Shown: in pieces, positions 43,694-49,336 of the stretch
Layout of the letters: every line of letters starts with the position of its first letter
Numbering within the stretch: the first letter of the stretch is position 1
Assembly (NCBI GenBank): GCA_024690725.1
Contig: JAILOQ010000088.1
Location: forward strand, 1-49,336
DNA from: Lachnospiraceae bacterium
GTDB lineage: Bacteria > Bacillota > Clostridia > Lachnospirales > Lachnospiraceae
Reading direction: 5' to 3'
Length of the DNA: 49,336 nt
The notes under the pieces: generated by a model
What the model was told of the DNA's origin: nothing
Databases searched by the model: none
What the model saw: only the letters and a program-made list of their open reading frames with translations
Program-made: the position numbers and the translations under genes

Positions 43694-44246
43694 TAAAGTC
43701 AGAGACGGCAAATATTTAAAGACGTATGAACTTACGTATTTAAACAAATCCGATCGGGAAAAGAAATTTGAGATCGTAAGTTATAACGATCTTTCTTCCG
43801 TAGAGGAACTTGGTCAGAATATGAACGGCCTTTCCATAGTGGCGTTTCACGAAGGAAAGATGCTTTTGTTACGTGAATTCCGCATGGGTGTAAACCGCTA
43901 TATCTACAATCTCTGTGCCGGTCGCAAGGAAGCGGACGAAACCGTACAACAGTGCATAGACCGCGAATTGTACGAGGAGACGGGATTGAAGGTAAAGAAG
44001 ATCATAAAGATCTTGCCTCCCAGTTTTGCGGCGGTTGCGATGTCCGATGTTCGTACGCAGATCGTTTTTTGTCAGGTGGAAGGAAACTTTTCCGATCACA
44101 CCTCGGAAAATGAAGATATTAAAACACGATTCTATTCTAAGGAAGAGTGTGCAAGGCTTCTCGAAACCGAGGAATTCTCTTCCCGCTGCCAGGCGATCGT
44201 ATATTTTTATTCCTGCGGCATGCTGGATGAAATTGCAAACGGATAA
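43674..44246 (+). CDS. NUDIX hydrolase, ADP-ribose pyrophosphatase-like
   Basis: A 190-residue Nudix protein with a complete box: G83-x5-E89-x7-R97-E98-L-x-E101-E102-x-G104. Residues 30-80 (SVEELGQNMNGLSIVAFHEGKMLLLREFR) and the proline/alanine region after the box resemble NudF-type ADP-sugar pyrophosphatases. The start at 43674 uses AAGGAGG lying inside the RNase gene and overlaps it by 20 bases, so the two products are made together. Confidence 0.87.
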   Translation: MKLLRFDKVRDGKYLKTYELTYLNKSDREKKFEIVSYNDLSSVEELGQNMNGLSIVAFHEGKMLLLREFRMGVNRYIYNLCAGRKEADETVQQCIDRELYEETGLKVKKIIKILPPSFAAVAMSDVRTQIVFCQVEGNFSDHTSENEDIKTRFYSKEECARLLETEEFSSRCQAIVYFYSCGMLDEIANG

Positions 44247-44270
44247 GTGAGAATTGCACGCTGTTCGTGT

Positions 44271-44276
44271 TATAAT
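44271..44276 (+). promoter_or_regulatory. Extended -10 promoter element upstream of the AI-2E family gene
   Basis: A perfect TATAAT preceded by TGT (extended -10). No good -35 is present at 16-18 bases upstream. It lies 60 bases before the GTG start. Confidence 0.45.
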
Positions 44277-44336
44277 GGAAATGGATCCTGCAGTTGGTTT
44301 TTATCAGTTTTTATTTGAAAGGAAGTAATCGGAATA

Positions 44337-45761
44337 GTGGAACCTGAAATCAAAAAGAATTCCCACTATGTAAAATGGGGGATCACCGCATTTTTGGTAC
44401 TTGCGGCTGTTGTTGTATTTGCACTGATCATATCGAATTTTACCAGTGTGTTTGCATGGATCGAGCGATGTTTAAAAGTGTGTTCGCCGATTATCATCGG
44501 GCTGGTATTCGCTTACATTCTGACACCGATCTGCAACTTTTTTGAAAACGGAATTTTAATCCCGCTCTATAAAAAACTGAAGATTCAAACAGATACGCAT
44601 GGGGCCAAAAAGAGATTGCGGGCACTCGCCATTTTGATCACAATGTTTTTGACCTTTTATCTGCTTTATATCTTCTTTTACATCGTATTAAAAGAAGTGA
44701 TCGCGAGTGTGCAGAGTATTATCCTCCAGTTTCCTATTTATATTCAGAATCTCGAGGAATGGGGAGATAAGATATTAAAGAATAATTCAACTTTTGAAGA
44801 ATACTTCACAACCATTTCCAATAAGTATTATGAAGAGATCAATCGCTGGTTCAACAAGAATTTTGTATCACAGTCGACCGATCTGCTTTCCACGGTATCA
44901 AGCGGTGTGTTCGGCGTTGCAAAGGGAATTTGGAATGTTGTGATCGGCTTTATCGTTTCCGTATATGTTCTCGGCGCGAAAGAAACCTTTGCGGGTCAGG
45001 CAAAGAAGATCGTTTATTCTTTCTGTAAGCGTGATCGTGCGAACCAGATCCTGGAAGATTTTCGGTATGCGAACAGGATCTTCGGAGCGTTTATCAGCGG
45101 AAAATTAATTGATTCTTTAATCATTGGAATTTTGTGCTTCATCCTGATGTCAATACTTAAGATCAATTATCCGGTTTTGATCAGTGTGGTGATCGGTGTA
45201 ACGAACATCATTCCGTTCTTCGGACCGTTTATCGGCGGTATTCCCTGTGCACTGTTGATCCTCGTGATCAGTCCGATCAATGGTTTGAAGTTTATCCTTC
45301 TGATCCTTCTGTTGCAGCAATTTGACGGAAATATCCTCGGGCCGAAGATCTTGGGCGAATCCACCGGGTTATCCAGCTTCTGGGTATTGTTCTCCATTAC
45401 GTTGTTCGGTGCATACTTCGGTGTGATCGGTATGCTCATCGGATGTCCGACCTTTGCGCTGATCTATGCTTCGATCCGCAGAAAGGTCATTAAGAACCTG
45501 GAAGAGAAACATCTTCCTACGGGAACGAGCCAATACGTGTATTTGGAAGAAATTGACGGAACCGGTCAATTCAAACAATTAACGGAAGAAGACCGGAGAA
45601 ATTCCCGAAAGAACGAGAAATCCGTGCAAAAACGTCGCCTAAGGAAAATACCGAAGGAAGAAACCGATGATGGCGCTACGGATAAATCCGGAACAGATAA
45701 ATCCAGAACAGAAAATGTTGTATCGAAGGCCGGTGCAGACAACAATGAGGAAGAATCATGA
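44337..45761 (+). CDS. AI-2E family transporter (DUF20/YdiK-type membrane protein)
   Basis: A 474-residue protein with about eight membrane helices (first pair at about 14-33 and 45-66) and the family signature GVTNIIPFFGPFIGGIP and LGPKILGESTGLSSFWVL in the C-terminal core. Members export or exchange small solutes; the AI-2 name comes from one E. coli homologue and should not be taken as the substrate here. The last 75 residues are a hydrophilic tail with a 5-residue repeat. Start is a GTG at 44337 with AAAGGAAG about 12 bases upstream, a long spacing. Confidence 0.88.
   Translation: MEPEIKKNSHYVKWGITAFLVLAAVVVFALIISNFTSVFAWIERCLKVCSPIIIGLVFAYILTPICNFFENGILIPLYKKLKIQTDTHGAKKRLRALAILITMFLTFYLLYIFFYIVLKEVIASVQSIILQFPIYIQNLEEWGDKILKNNSTFEEYFTTISNKYYEEINRWFNKNFVSQSTDLLSTVSSGVFGVAKGIWNVVIGFIVSVYVLGAKETFAGQAKKIVYSFCKRDRANQILEDFRYANRIFGAFISGKLIDSLIIGILCFILMSILKINYPVLISVVIGVTNIIPFFGPFIGGIPCALLILVISPINGLKFILLILLLQQFDGNILGPKILGESTGLSSFWVLFSITLFGAYFGVIGMLIGCPTFALIYASIRRKVIKNLEEKHLPTGTSQYVYLEEIDGTGQFKQLTEEDRRNSRKNEKSVQKRRLRKIPKEETDDGATDKSGTDKSRTENVVSKAGADNNEEES
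45678..45707 (+). repeat. Two 15-bp in-frame repeats in the AI-2E transporter tail
   Basis: ACGGATAAATCCGGA (45678-45692) and ACAGATAAATCCAGA (45693-45707) encode TDKSG and TDKSR in the cytoplasmic tail, followed by a partial third unit. Confidence 0.7.
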
Positions 45762-46210
45762 AATTTTTAACGCAGAATGTCTTACAGGCAAGTGTTTCCA
45801 TTGACGATGAAATTGTCGGCGCGATCGATCAAGGACTTTTGGTCCTGATCGGTGTTTCCGACACGGATACCTATGCCACAGCGGATAAAATGATCCAAAA
45901 GCTGTTAAATCTGCGAATATTTGAGGATGAAAACGGCAAGACCAATATCAATATCTTTGATGCAAAAGGAGAGTTGCTCTTGGTATCGCAATTTACTCTC
46001 TATGCGGATTGTAAGCACGGAAATCGTCCAAGCTTCATTCGAGCGGGTAAACCGGATCACGCCGTAGATCTTTACGAATACATTATTAAAAAATGTAAAG
46101 AGTCAGGACTTAATGTTGCCACCGGAAAATTCGGTGCATATATGCAGGTGAGTCTGGTAAACAACGGACCGTTCACAGTAATCCTGGATTCCGAAGAATT
46201 GGGCTATTAG
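45758..46210 (+). CDS. dtd: D-aminoacyl-tRNA deacylase
   Basis: A 150-residue DTD enzyme that frees tRNA from wrongly attached D-amino acids and glycine. The two active-site signatures are SQFTLYADCKHGNRPSF and the C-terminal NNGPFTVILDS (Gly-Pro motif). It overlaps the preceding gene by 4 bases (ATGA). The usual relA partner is not here. Confidence 0.95.
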   Translation: MKFLTQNVLQASVSIDDEIVGAIDQGLLVLIGVSDTDTYATADKMIQKLLNLRIFEDENGKTNINIFDAKGELLLVSQFTLYADCKHGNRPSFIRAGKPDHAVDLYEYIIKKCKESGLNVATGKFGAYMQVSLVNNGPFTVILDSEELGY

Positions 46211-46229
46211 CCGTATTTTGGGCTTTTTT
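46209..46229 (+). terminator. Possible weak terminator after dtd
   Basis: A short stem AGCC (46209-46212) and GGCT (46221-46224) precedes six T residues to 46229. The stem is only 4 bp; termination may be helped by the larger hairpins just downstream. Confidence 0.45.
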
Positions 46230-46237
46230 AACTAATT

Positions 46238-46269
46238 ACTATTCGCAAAACTTGTCTTTTGCGAATAGT
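46238..46269. repeat. Perfect 13-bp inverted repeat with no T-run
   Basis: Arms 46238-46250 (ACTATTCGCAAAA) and 46257-46269 (TTTTGCGAATAGT) with a 6-base loop, CTTGTC. Neither strand has a T-run after it, so it is not a standard terminator. Confidence 0.8.
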
Positions 46270-46315
46270 TGGAAGGATCGGGAAACCCCTCTTTCCGTTC
46301 AAAAATACAGACATA

Positions 46316-46350
46316 AAAATGACTTCGGATACCCCGAAGTCATTTTCTTT
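46316..46350. terminator. Bidirectional terminator between dtd and the LysM gene
   Basis: Thirteen-base perfect arms AAAATGACTTCGG (46316-46328) and CCGAAGTCATTTT (46334-46346) with a 5-base loop. T-rich bases follow on both strands. It ends the dtd transcript and the converging LysM transcript. Confidence 0.92.
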
Positions 46351-46361
46351 GGATGAAAAGA

Positions 46362-46739
46362 TTATTTATAATACGGTAACACCAAATGATTTCCACTCTC
46401 GATGTATTCCGTATCGGAAATCTGATTTAACTCGATCACGGTCTTAAAATATTCCTTTGTATTTTTATAATGATCCGGATCCGCATGATCCTCACAGATC
46501 GACCATAAAGTTTCGCCGGAACGGATCGTATAAGACGTATAATATAATGTCTCATCCATTCCTGCGCTCGATTTCGCCTTTGCGGTCATGCTGAATACGG
46601 AAATCCCCACGATCAATACAAACAATGCGGAAACGGCCCAAAAACTCCATTTACGAGCTGCTCTTTTCATTCTTCTGTTATTATGATTATTTCGATCAGA
46701 CGGTTTACGATAACCTGTATTTATCCTTGTGTGCCTCAT
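46362..46739 (-). CDS. Short membrane-anchored LysM protein, YneA-like, divergent from lexA
   Basis: A 125-residue protein with a basic, asparagine-rich cytoplasmic start, one membrane helix (about 32-52) and an extracytoplasmic LysM domain (about 69-122, YTIRSGETLWSICEDHAD to GNHLVLPYY). The start at 46739 follows GGGGAGG on the - strand; the frame is open a little further back. In Bacillus the lexA-adjacent LysM protein YneA is an SOS-induced inhibitor of cell division. Position, size and architecture match here, and the promoter carries two LexA-like boxes, so an SOS division-control role is a good inference, though sequence identity to YneA was not measured. Confidence 0.85.
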   Translation of the reverse strand: MRHTRINTGYRKPSDRNNHNNRRMKRAARKWSFWAVSALFVLIVGISVFSMTAKAKSSAGMDETLYYTSYTIRSGETLWSICEDHADPDHYKNTKEYFKTVIELNQISDTEYIESGNHLVLPYYK

Positions 46740-46770
46740 GATTGATTCCTCCCCGAAAAGCTCGTGCATC

Positions 46771-46782
46771 GAACAACTGTTC
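46771..46782. promoter_or_regulatory. LexA box 1 (perfect GAAC-N4-GTTC)
   Basis: GAACAACTGTTC, preceded by C, is a perfect dyad matching the Gram-positive SOS box. It lies just downstream of the LysM -10 element and over its probable transcription start. Confidence 0.88.
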
Positions 46783-46792
46783 TTATATCGGT

Positions 46793-46822
46793 ATTATATA
46801 AAACATTTGTTCGATTTGTCAA
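46793..46822 (-). promoter_or_regulatory. Consensus promoter for the LysM gene
   Basis: On the - strand a perfect TTGACA (46817-46822), an 18-base spacer and a perfect TATAAT (46793-46798). LexA box 2 lies in the spacer and box 1 just downstream, so LexA binding would block RNA polymerase fully. Confidence 0.85.
46801..46812. promoter_or_regulatory. LexA box 2 (one mismatch)
   Basis: Read on the - strand GAACAAATGTTT, one base from GAAC-N4-GTTC and fitting the GTTY form of clostridial boxes. It lies between the -35 and -10 of the LysM promoter. Confidence 0.7.
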
Positions 46823-46831
46823 CATAAAATC

Positions 46832-46843
46832 GAACAAATTTTC
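46832..46843. promoter_or_regulatory. LexA-like box 3 (degenerate) upstream of lexA
   Basis: GAACAAATTTTC keeps the left half and most of the right half. It lies 11 bases before the lexA -35. Boxes 2 and 3 are also the ends of a 13-bp inverted repeat (46805-46817 with 46827-46839). Confidence 0.5.
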
Positions 46844-46854
46844 GGAATGTATGT

Positions 46855-46882
46855 TTGCTTTTTTACAAAATTGTGTTATAAT
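46855..46882 (+). promoter_or_regulatory. Promoter for lexA
   Basis: TTGCTT (46855-46860), a 16-base spacer and a perfect TATAAT (46877-46882) with an extended TG. About 55 bases before the lexA start. Confidence 0.75.
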
Positions 46883-46936
46883 CATGAAAAAGCAACAAGA
46901 TGTAGTTCTTTTGAATGAATGTTAGGAGGAGAACCT

Positions 46937-47554
46937 ATGCCGGGTAAGATCACTGCAAAACAGACGGAAATACTTGAATTTTTAAAAGAAGAAATTTTAG
47001 AGAAGGGATACCCGCCTGCCGTGCGTGAAATCTGTGAAGCGGTTCATTTAAAGTCCACTTCTTCCGTGCATGCACATTTGGAAACATTGGAGAAAAACGG
47101 CTATATCCGCAGAGATCCGACCAAACCGAGAGCGATCGAGATCTGTGATGACAGTTTTCAGATGGTACGTCGTGAGACCTCTTCCATTCCGATCGTCGGT
47201 ACCGTTGCAGCCGGTCAGCCGATCTTAGCACAGCAGAATATCGAGGGCTACTTCCCCATTCCCGCGGATTTCATTCCGAGCGGCAATGAAGAGACCTTTG
47301 TTTTGCGCGTACAGGGTGAATCCATGATCAATATCGGTATCATGGACGGGGATTATGTCTTCGTTAAACAATGTAATACGGCTCGTAACGGAGATACCGT
47401 CGTTGCCCTTGTAGAGGATTCCGCTACTGTGAAGACCTTCTATAAAGAAAGCGATCATATCCGTCTTCAGCCGGAGAATGACACGATGGATCCGATCATC
47501 GTAGAGGATTGTATGATCCTCGGAAAAGTGTTCGGTGTTTTCCGCTTATGCTGA
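46937..47554 (+). CDS. lexA: SOS transcriptional repressor LexA
   Basis: A 205-residue repressor with an N-terminal winged helix (1-70; recognition region [21 protein letters not shown]) and a C-terminal self-cleaving peptidase. The cleavage pair is A92-G93 (VAAGQP), the nucleophile S129 (GESM) and the general base K166 (ATVKTF), so RecA-stimulated autocleavage should work. I use the ATG at 46937, six bases after AGGAGGAG; the ATG at 46919 lies upstream of that site. It is divergent from the LysM gene and probably autoregulated through the boxes between them. Confidence 0.97.
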   Translation: MPGKITAKQTEILEFLKEEILEKGYPPAVREICEAVHLKSTSSVHAHLETLEKNGYIRRDPTKPRAIEICDDSFQMVRRETSSIPIVGTVAAGQPILAQQNIEGYFPIPADFIPSGNEETFVLRVQGESMINIGIMDGDYVFVKQCNTARNGDTVVALVEDSATVKTFYKESDHIRLQPENDTMDPIIVEDCMILGKVFGVFRLC

Positions 47555-47581
47555 TACGAACGGCTTTCTGTTTTTTGTAAA

Positions 47582-47622
47582 TTAAAACGGTGTATTGAGA
47601 CTAATTCAGTCCCAATACACCG
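47582..47622 (-). terminator. Terminator of the glycosyltransferase gene, overlapping its stop codon
   Basis: On the - strand, arms 47588-47597 and 47613-47622 (10 bp) plus an inner 4-bp stem with one A-C mismatch are followed by TTTTAATTT. The stop codon (47601-47603) sits within the inner stem and loop. Confidence 0.75.
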
Positions 47623-48635
47623 GAGCACAAACGATATAATCTTTTGCTGACGGAGCACCCCATCTTCCCGGGGAGGTTCGTCAGTCTTAATGTTACACGA
47701 TGCTGTAACTCTTCCGCTGCCTGGTCGTCGATCTTCTGGATCGATTCCCACAGCTCTTTTTTCTTTTTCAAGTCGTCTTCCGTCGGATCGATGCTCAGAA
47801 AAACACAGGTGATCGAGCAGATGATCTCCAGATAATCCAGCATATATTTTCTGCATACCGGTGAAGAATCGATCTCTTTGCTGTCATGATAGATCTGCGT
47901 CATGGTGTTTACGACCGTGATATATTGATCGATCTGACGGATCACATTTTCTTCCGCTACCGACTGCCCTTCGCGCCCGATATAGTAATAATACAGGTCG
48001 ATATCCTTATAACAGATCGTTTTGATATAAGGAAGGGGCTGGAATGCAAAGATATTATCCACATAAAACGTATGCTCGGGAAGCTTTAGCTTACACTCTC
48101 TGATCGCTTCCGTCCGGTAAATGATCGAATGCATCAGAATGTAATGATACTTTCTGATATGCTTGATATCATCCCAACCGAGCATGGTATCCTTCGGGAT
48201 CCCCTTTGGCTTCATAATGAACTTCCGCTTGGCATCCTTCTTGTCATACACGTAATTGGTCAGCAACATATCAAGCGAAATATTTCGACGGATTACTTCC
48301 TTCAGATAAGAAAGGACCGCATGCAAGCCTTCTTCGGAAAGGCGGTCATCGCTGTCAACAACCTTATAATACGTTCCCTTGGCTTCTTTGATACCAACAT
48401 TGATACAGGAACCGTGTCCTCCGTTTTCTTTGTGGATCACCCGGATAAAAGAAGGATGTTCTTTGACCAGGCGGTCTGCTATTTCGGCCGTTGCATCCTT
48501 AGATCCGTCATCGACAATGATGATATCCAAATCCTCTCCTCCGGGGAGTAAGGACGAAATGCAGCGCTCCAAATAGGCTTCGGAATTATAACTTGGTACG
48601 ATGATGCTCAAAATCTTTTTCATAGTCTCACTCAT
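47601..48635 (-). CDS. Glycosyltransferase family 2
   Basis: A 344-residue GT-A-fold inverting glycosyltransferase: IIVPSYNSEAYLERCISSLL near the start, the nucleotide-binding VDDGS (41-45) and the metal-binding DSDD (94-97). No membrane helix is visible. The acceptor and donor are not predictable; family 2 enzymes make capsule, teichoic acid or glycolipid sugars. Start may be 48635 or the second ATG at 48623; neither has a strong ribosome site. It follows a PAP2 phosphatase by about 20 bases in the same direction, suggesting a small envelope or lipid-glycan operon. Confidence 0.88.
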   Translation of the reverse strand: MSETMKKILSIIVPSYNSEAYLERCISSLLPGGEDLDIIIVDDGSKDATAEIADRLVKEHPSFIRVIHKENGGHGSCINVGIKEAKGTYYKVVDSDDRLSEEGLHAVLSYLKEVIRRNISLDMLLTNYVYDKKDAKRKFIMKPKGIPKDTMLGWDDIKHIRKYHYILMHSIIYRTEAIRECKLKLPEHTFYVDNIFAFQPLPYIKTICYKDIDLYYYYIGREGQSVAEENVIRQIDQYITVVNTMTQIYHDSKEIDSSPVCRKYMLDYLEIICSITCVFLSIDPTEDDLKKKKELWESIQKIDDQAAEELQHRVTLRLTNLPGKMGCSVSKRLYRLCSGVLGLN

Positions 48636-48654
48636 TTATTTTCTGCGTAGCATA

Positions 48655-49320
48655 TTATTCGGTAACACAGGTCTCGCTCTCCGCTTCCGTCCGCTTTCTG
48701 TCCGCATAAAGGTTGCAGCAAAAACGGATCAGGGGATATAACAAAAGGCCACCGATCACATCGAGGATGGAATGCTGTTTTAAAAAGAGGGTCGAAAGGA
48801 TGATCCCCAAAGACATTCCGATCGCACACAGGCGAAATGCTTTCCTTTGAAACAAACGGCCCTGTGCTTCAAACACACAGACCAGGACGGCAACGGTATT
48901 ATACACATGGATGCTTGGAAACACATTCGTCGAGGTGTCTGTGTGATACAAAATTCGCACCGCCTGAGAAAAGAAGGTGTTTTCCACAACCAATGGTCGT
49001 AAGTACAGTTTTGTGGGAAGTACCGCCGAAATCGCCAAAAAGAAGGTCATGCCGAGACAAAGGTACAACCCGGTCTTTCGAAAGGCGGATTCGTCCGTAA
49101 AGAGCGCATATACGCAGATAAACGGGATCCAAAGAAACCATCCCAAGTAAAATACAATAAACTCCGGAACAAACGGGATCCTTTGATCCGCCATAAGTTC
49201 CGGAATGTAGTATTGCCGAACCTCACGTACTTCCAAATAATGAAAGACGATCACATAGATCACACCGTATAAAAGGATCGGCATTGCAATCTTCAGTTTT
49301 TGTTTTAACGTATCACTCAT
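48655..49320 (-). CDS. PAP2-family membrane phosphatase
   Basis: A 221-residue protein with about six membrane helices. PAP2 motifs: PSIH at 135-138 and the catalytic H183 with D187 in KQHSILDV; the first motif near residues 104-110 (KLYLRPL) is less typical. It resembles the inositol-phosphorylceramide-synthase / phosphatidic acid phosphatase branch. Likely lipid phosphate or undecaprenyl pyrophosphate dephosphorylation, or lipid headgroup transfer in the same pathway as the adjacent glycosyltransferase. Only 16 bases of upstream sequence remain, so its promoter is outside the window, and no strong ribosome site is visible. Confidence 0.85.
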   Translation of the reverse strand: MSDTLKQKLKIAMPILLYGVIYVIVFHYLEVREVRQYYIPELMADQRIPFVPEFIVFYLGWFLWIPFICVYALFTDESAFRKTGLYLCLGMTFFLAISAVLPTKLYLRPLVVENTFFSQAVRILYHTDTSTNVFPSIHVYNTVAVLVCVFEAQGRLFQRKAFRLCAIGMSLGIILSTLFLKQHSILDVIGGLLLYPLIRFCCNLYADRKRTEAESETCVTE

Positions 49321-49336
49321 AAAGCATTACCCACAC

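Overview
The window looks like a chromosomal segment of a Clostridia-class Firmicute, most likely family Lachnospiraceae. Four things point there. The protein sequences are clostridial. Genes carry strong AGGAGG ribosome-binding sites with frequent TTG and GTG starts. The gene neighbourhoods are typical: TIGR03960 radical SAM / DUF2344 / RNase G, DUF2953 (YtfI) / GerW (YtfJ), Asp23 / DAK2 / RecG, and HisZ-HisG-HisB with an unusual HisF-like::HisIE fusion. Base composition is moderate. Species cannot be fixed from the sequence. I see no mobile element, prophage, CRISPR array, tRNA or rRNA; this is core chromosome, and almost every gene lies on the + strand.

Layout. 1-1464: the end of an ABC importer (permease and ATPase) and a small membrane protein, closed by a strong terminator. 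1497-9776: amino-acid biosynthesis, with cobalamin-dependent methionine synthase, acetolactate synthase large subunit, two different acetolactate synthase regulatory subunits, ketol-acid reductoisomerase, and isopropylmalate dehydratase LeuC/LeuD. 9781-12394: a NusG-domain-II protein, a Gx/HepS-I membrane protein and the RuvAB Holliday junction motor. 12606-18103: cell division and envelope, with ZapA, a U32 peptidase-family protein, an FtsW/RodA polymerase and its partner class B penicillin-binding protein. 18166-19919: a CheX-like phosphatase carrying MshEN-like repeats, a stand-alone CheY-like receiver and a Nudix hydrolase. 19991-22314: a small unknown protein, DUF2953, GerW and a coiled-coil J-domain protein, closed by a bidirectional terminator against rpmB (-).

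22786-35981: Asp23, the DAK2 kinase, RecG, both subunits of a type IIA topoisomerase, RsmD, CoaD, a coiled-coil protein, two pseudouridine synthases flanking a membrane protein, and RecU. 36101-39852: a histidine operon behind an excellent sigma-A promoter. 39856-46210: two radical SAM-associated proteins, RNase E/G, a Nudix hydrolase, an AI-2E-family membrane protein and D-aminoacyl-tRNA deacylase. 46362-47554: a divergent SOS locus, a short membrane LysM protein (YneA-like in position and architecture) facing lexA across three LexA-like boxes. 47601-49320: a family 2 glycosyltransferase and a PAP2 phosphatase on the - strand.

The most interesting items are: the CheX/MshEN-like protein with its orphan receiver; the compact divergent lexA promoter region; the degenerate HisF domain fused to HisIE; a possible attenuator in the topoisomerase leader; the four-gene DUF2953/GerW/J-domain module; tandem divergent IlvN paralogues; and several in-frame or intergenic tandem repeats. 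I did not find a system that I can claim is wholly undescribed; most of the window is ordinary housekeeping.
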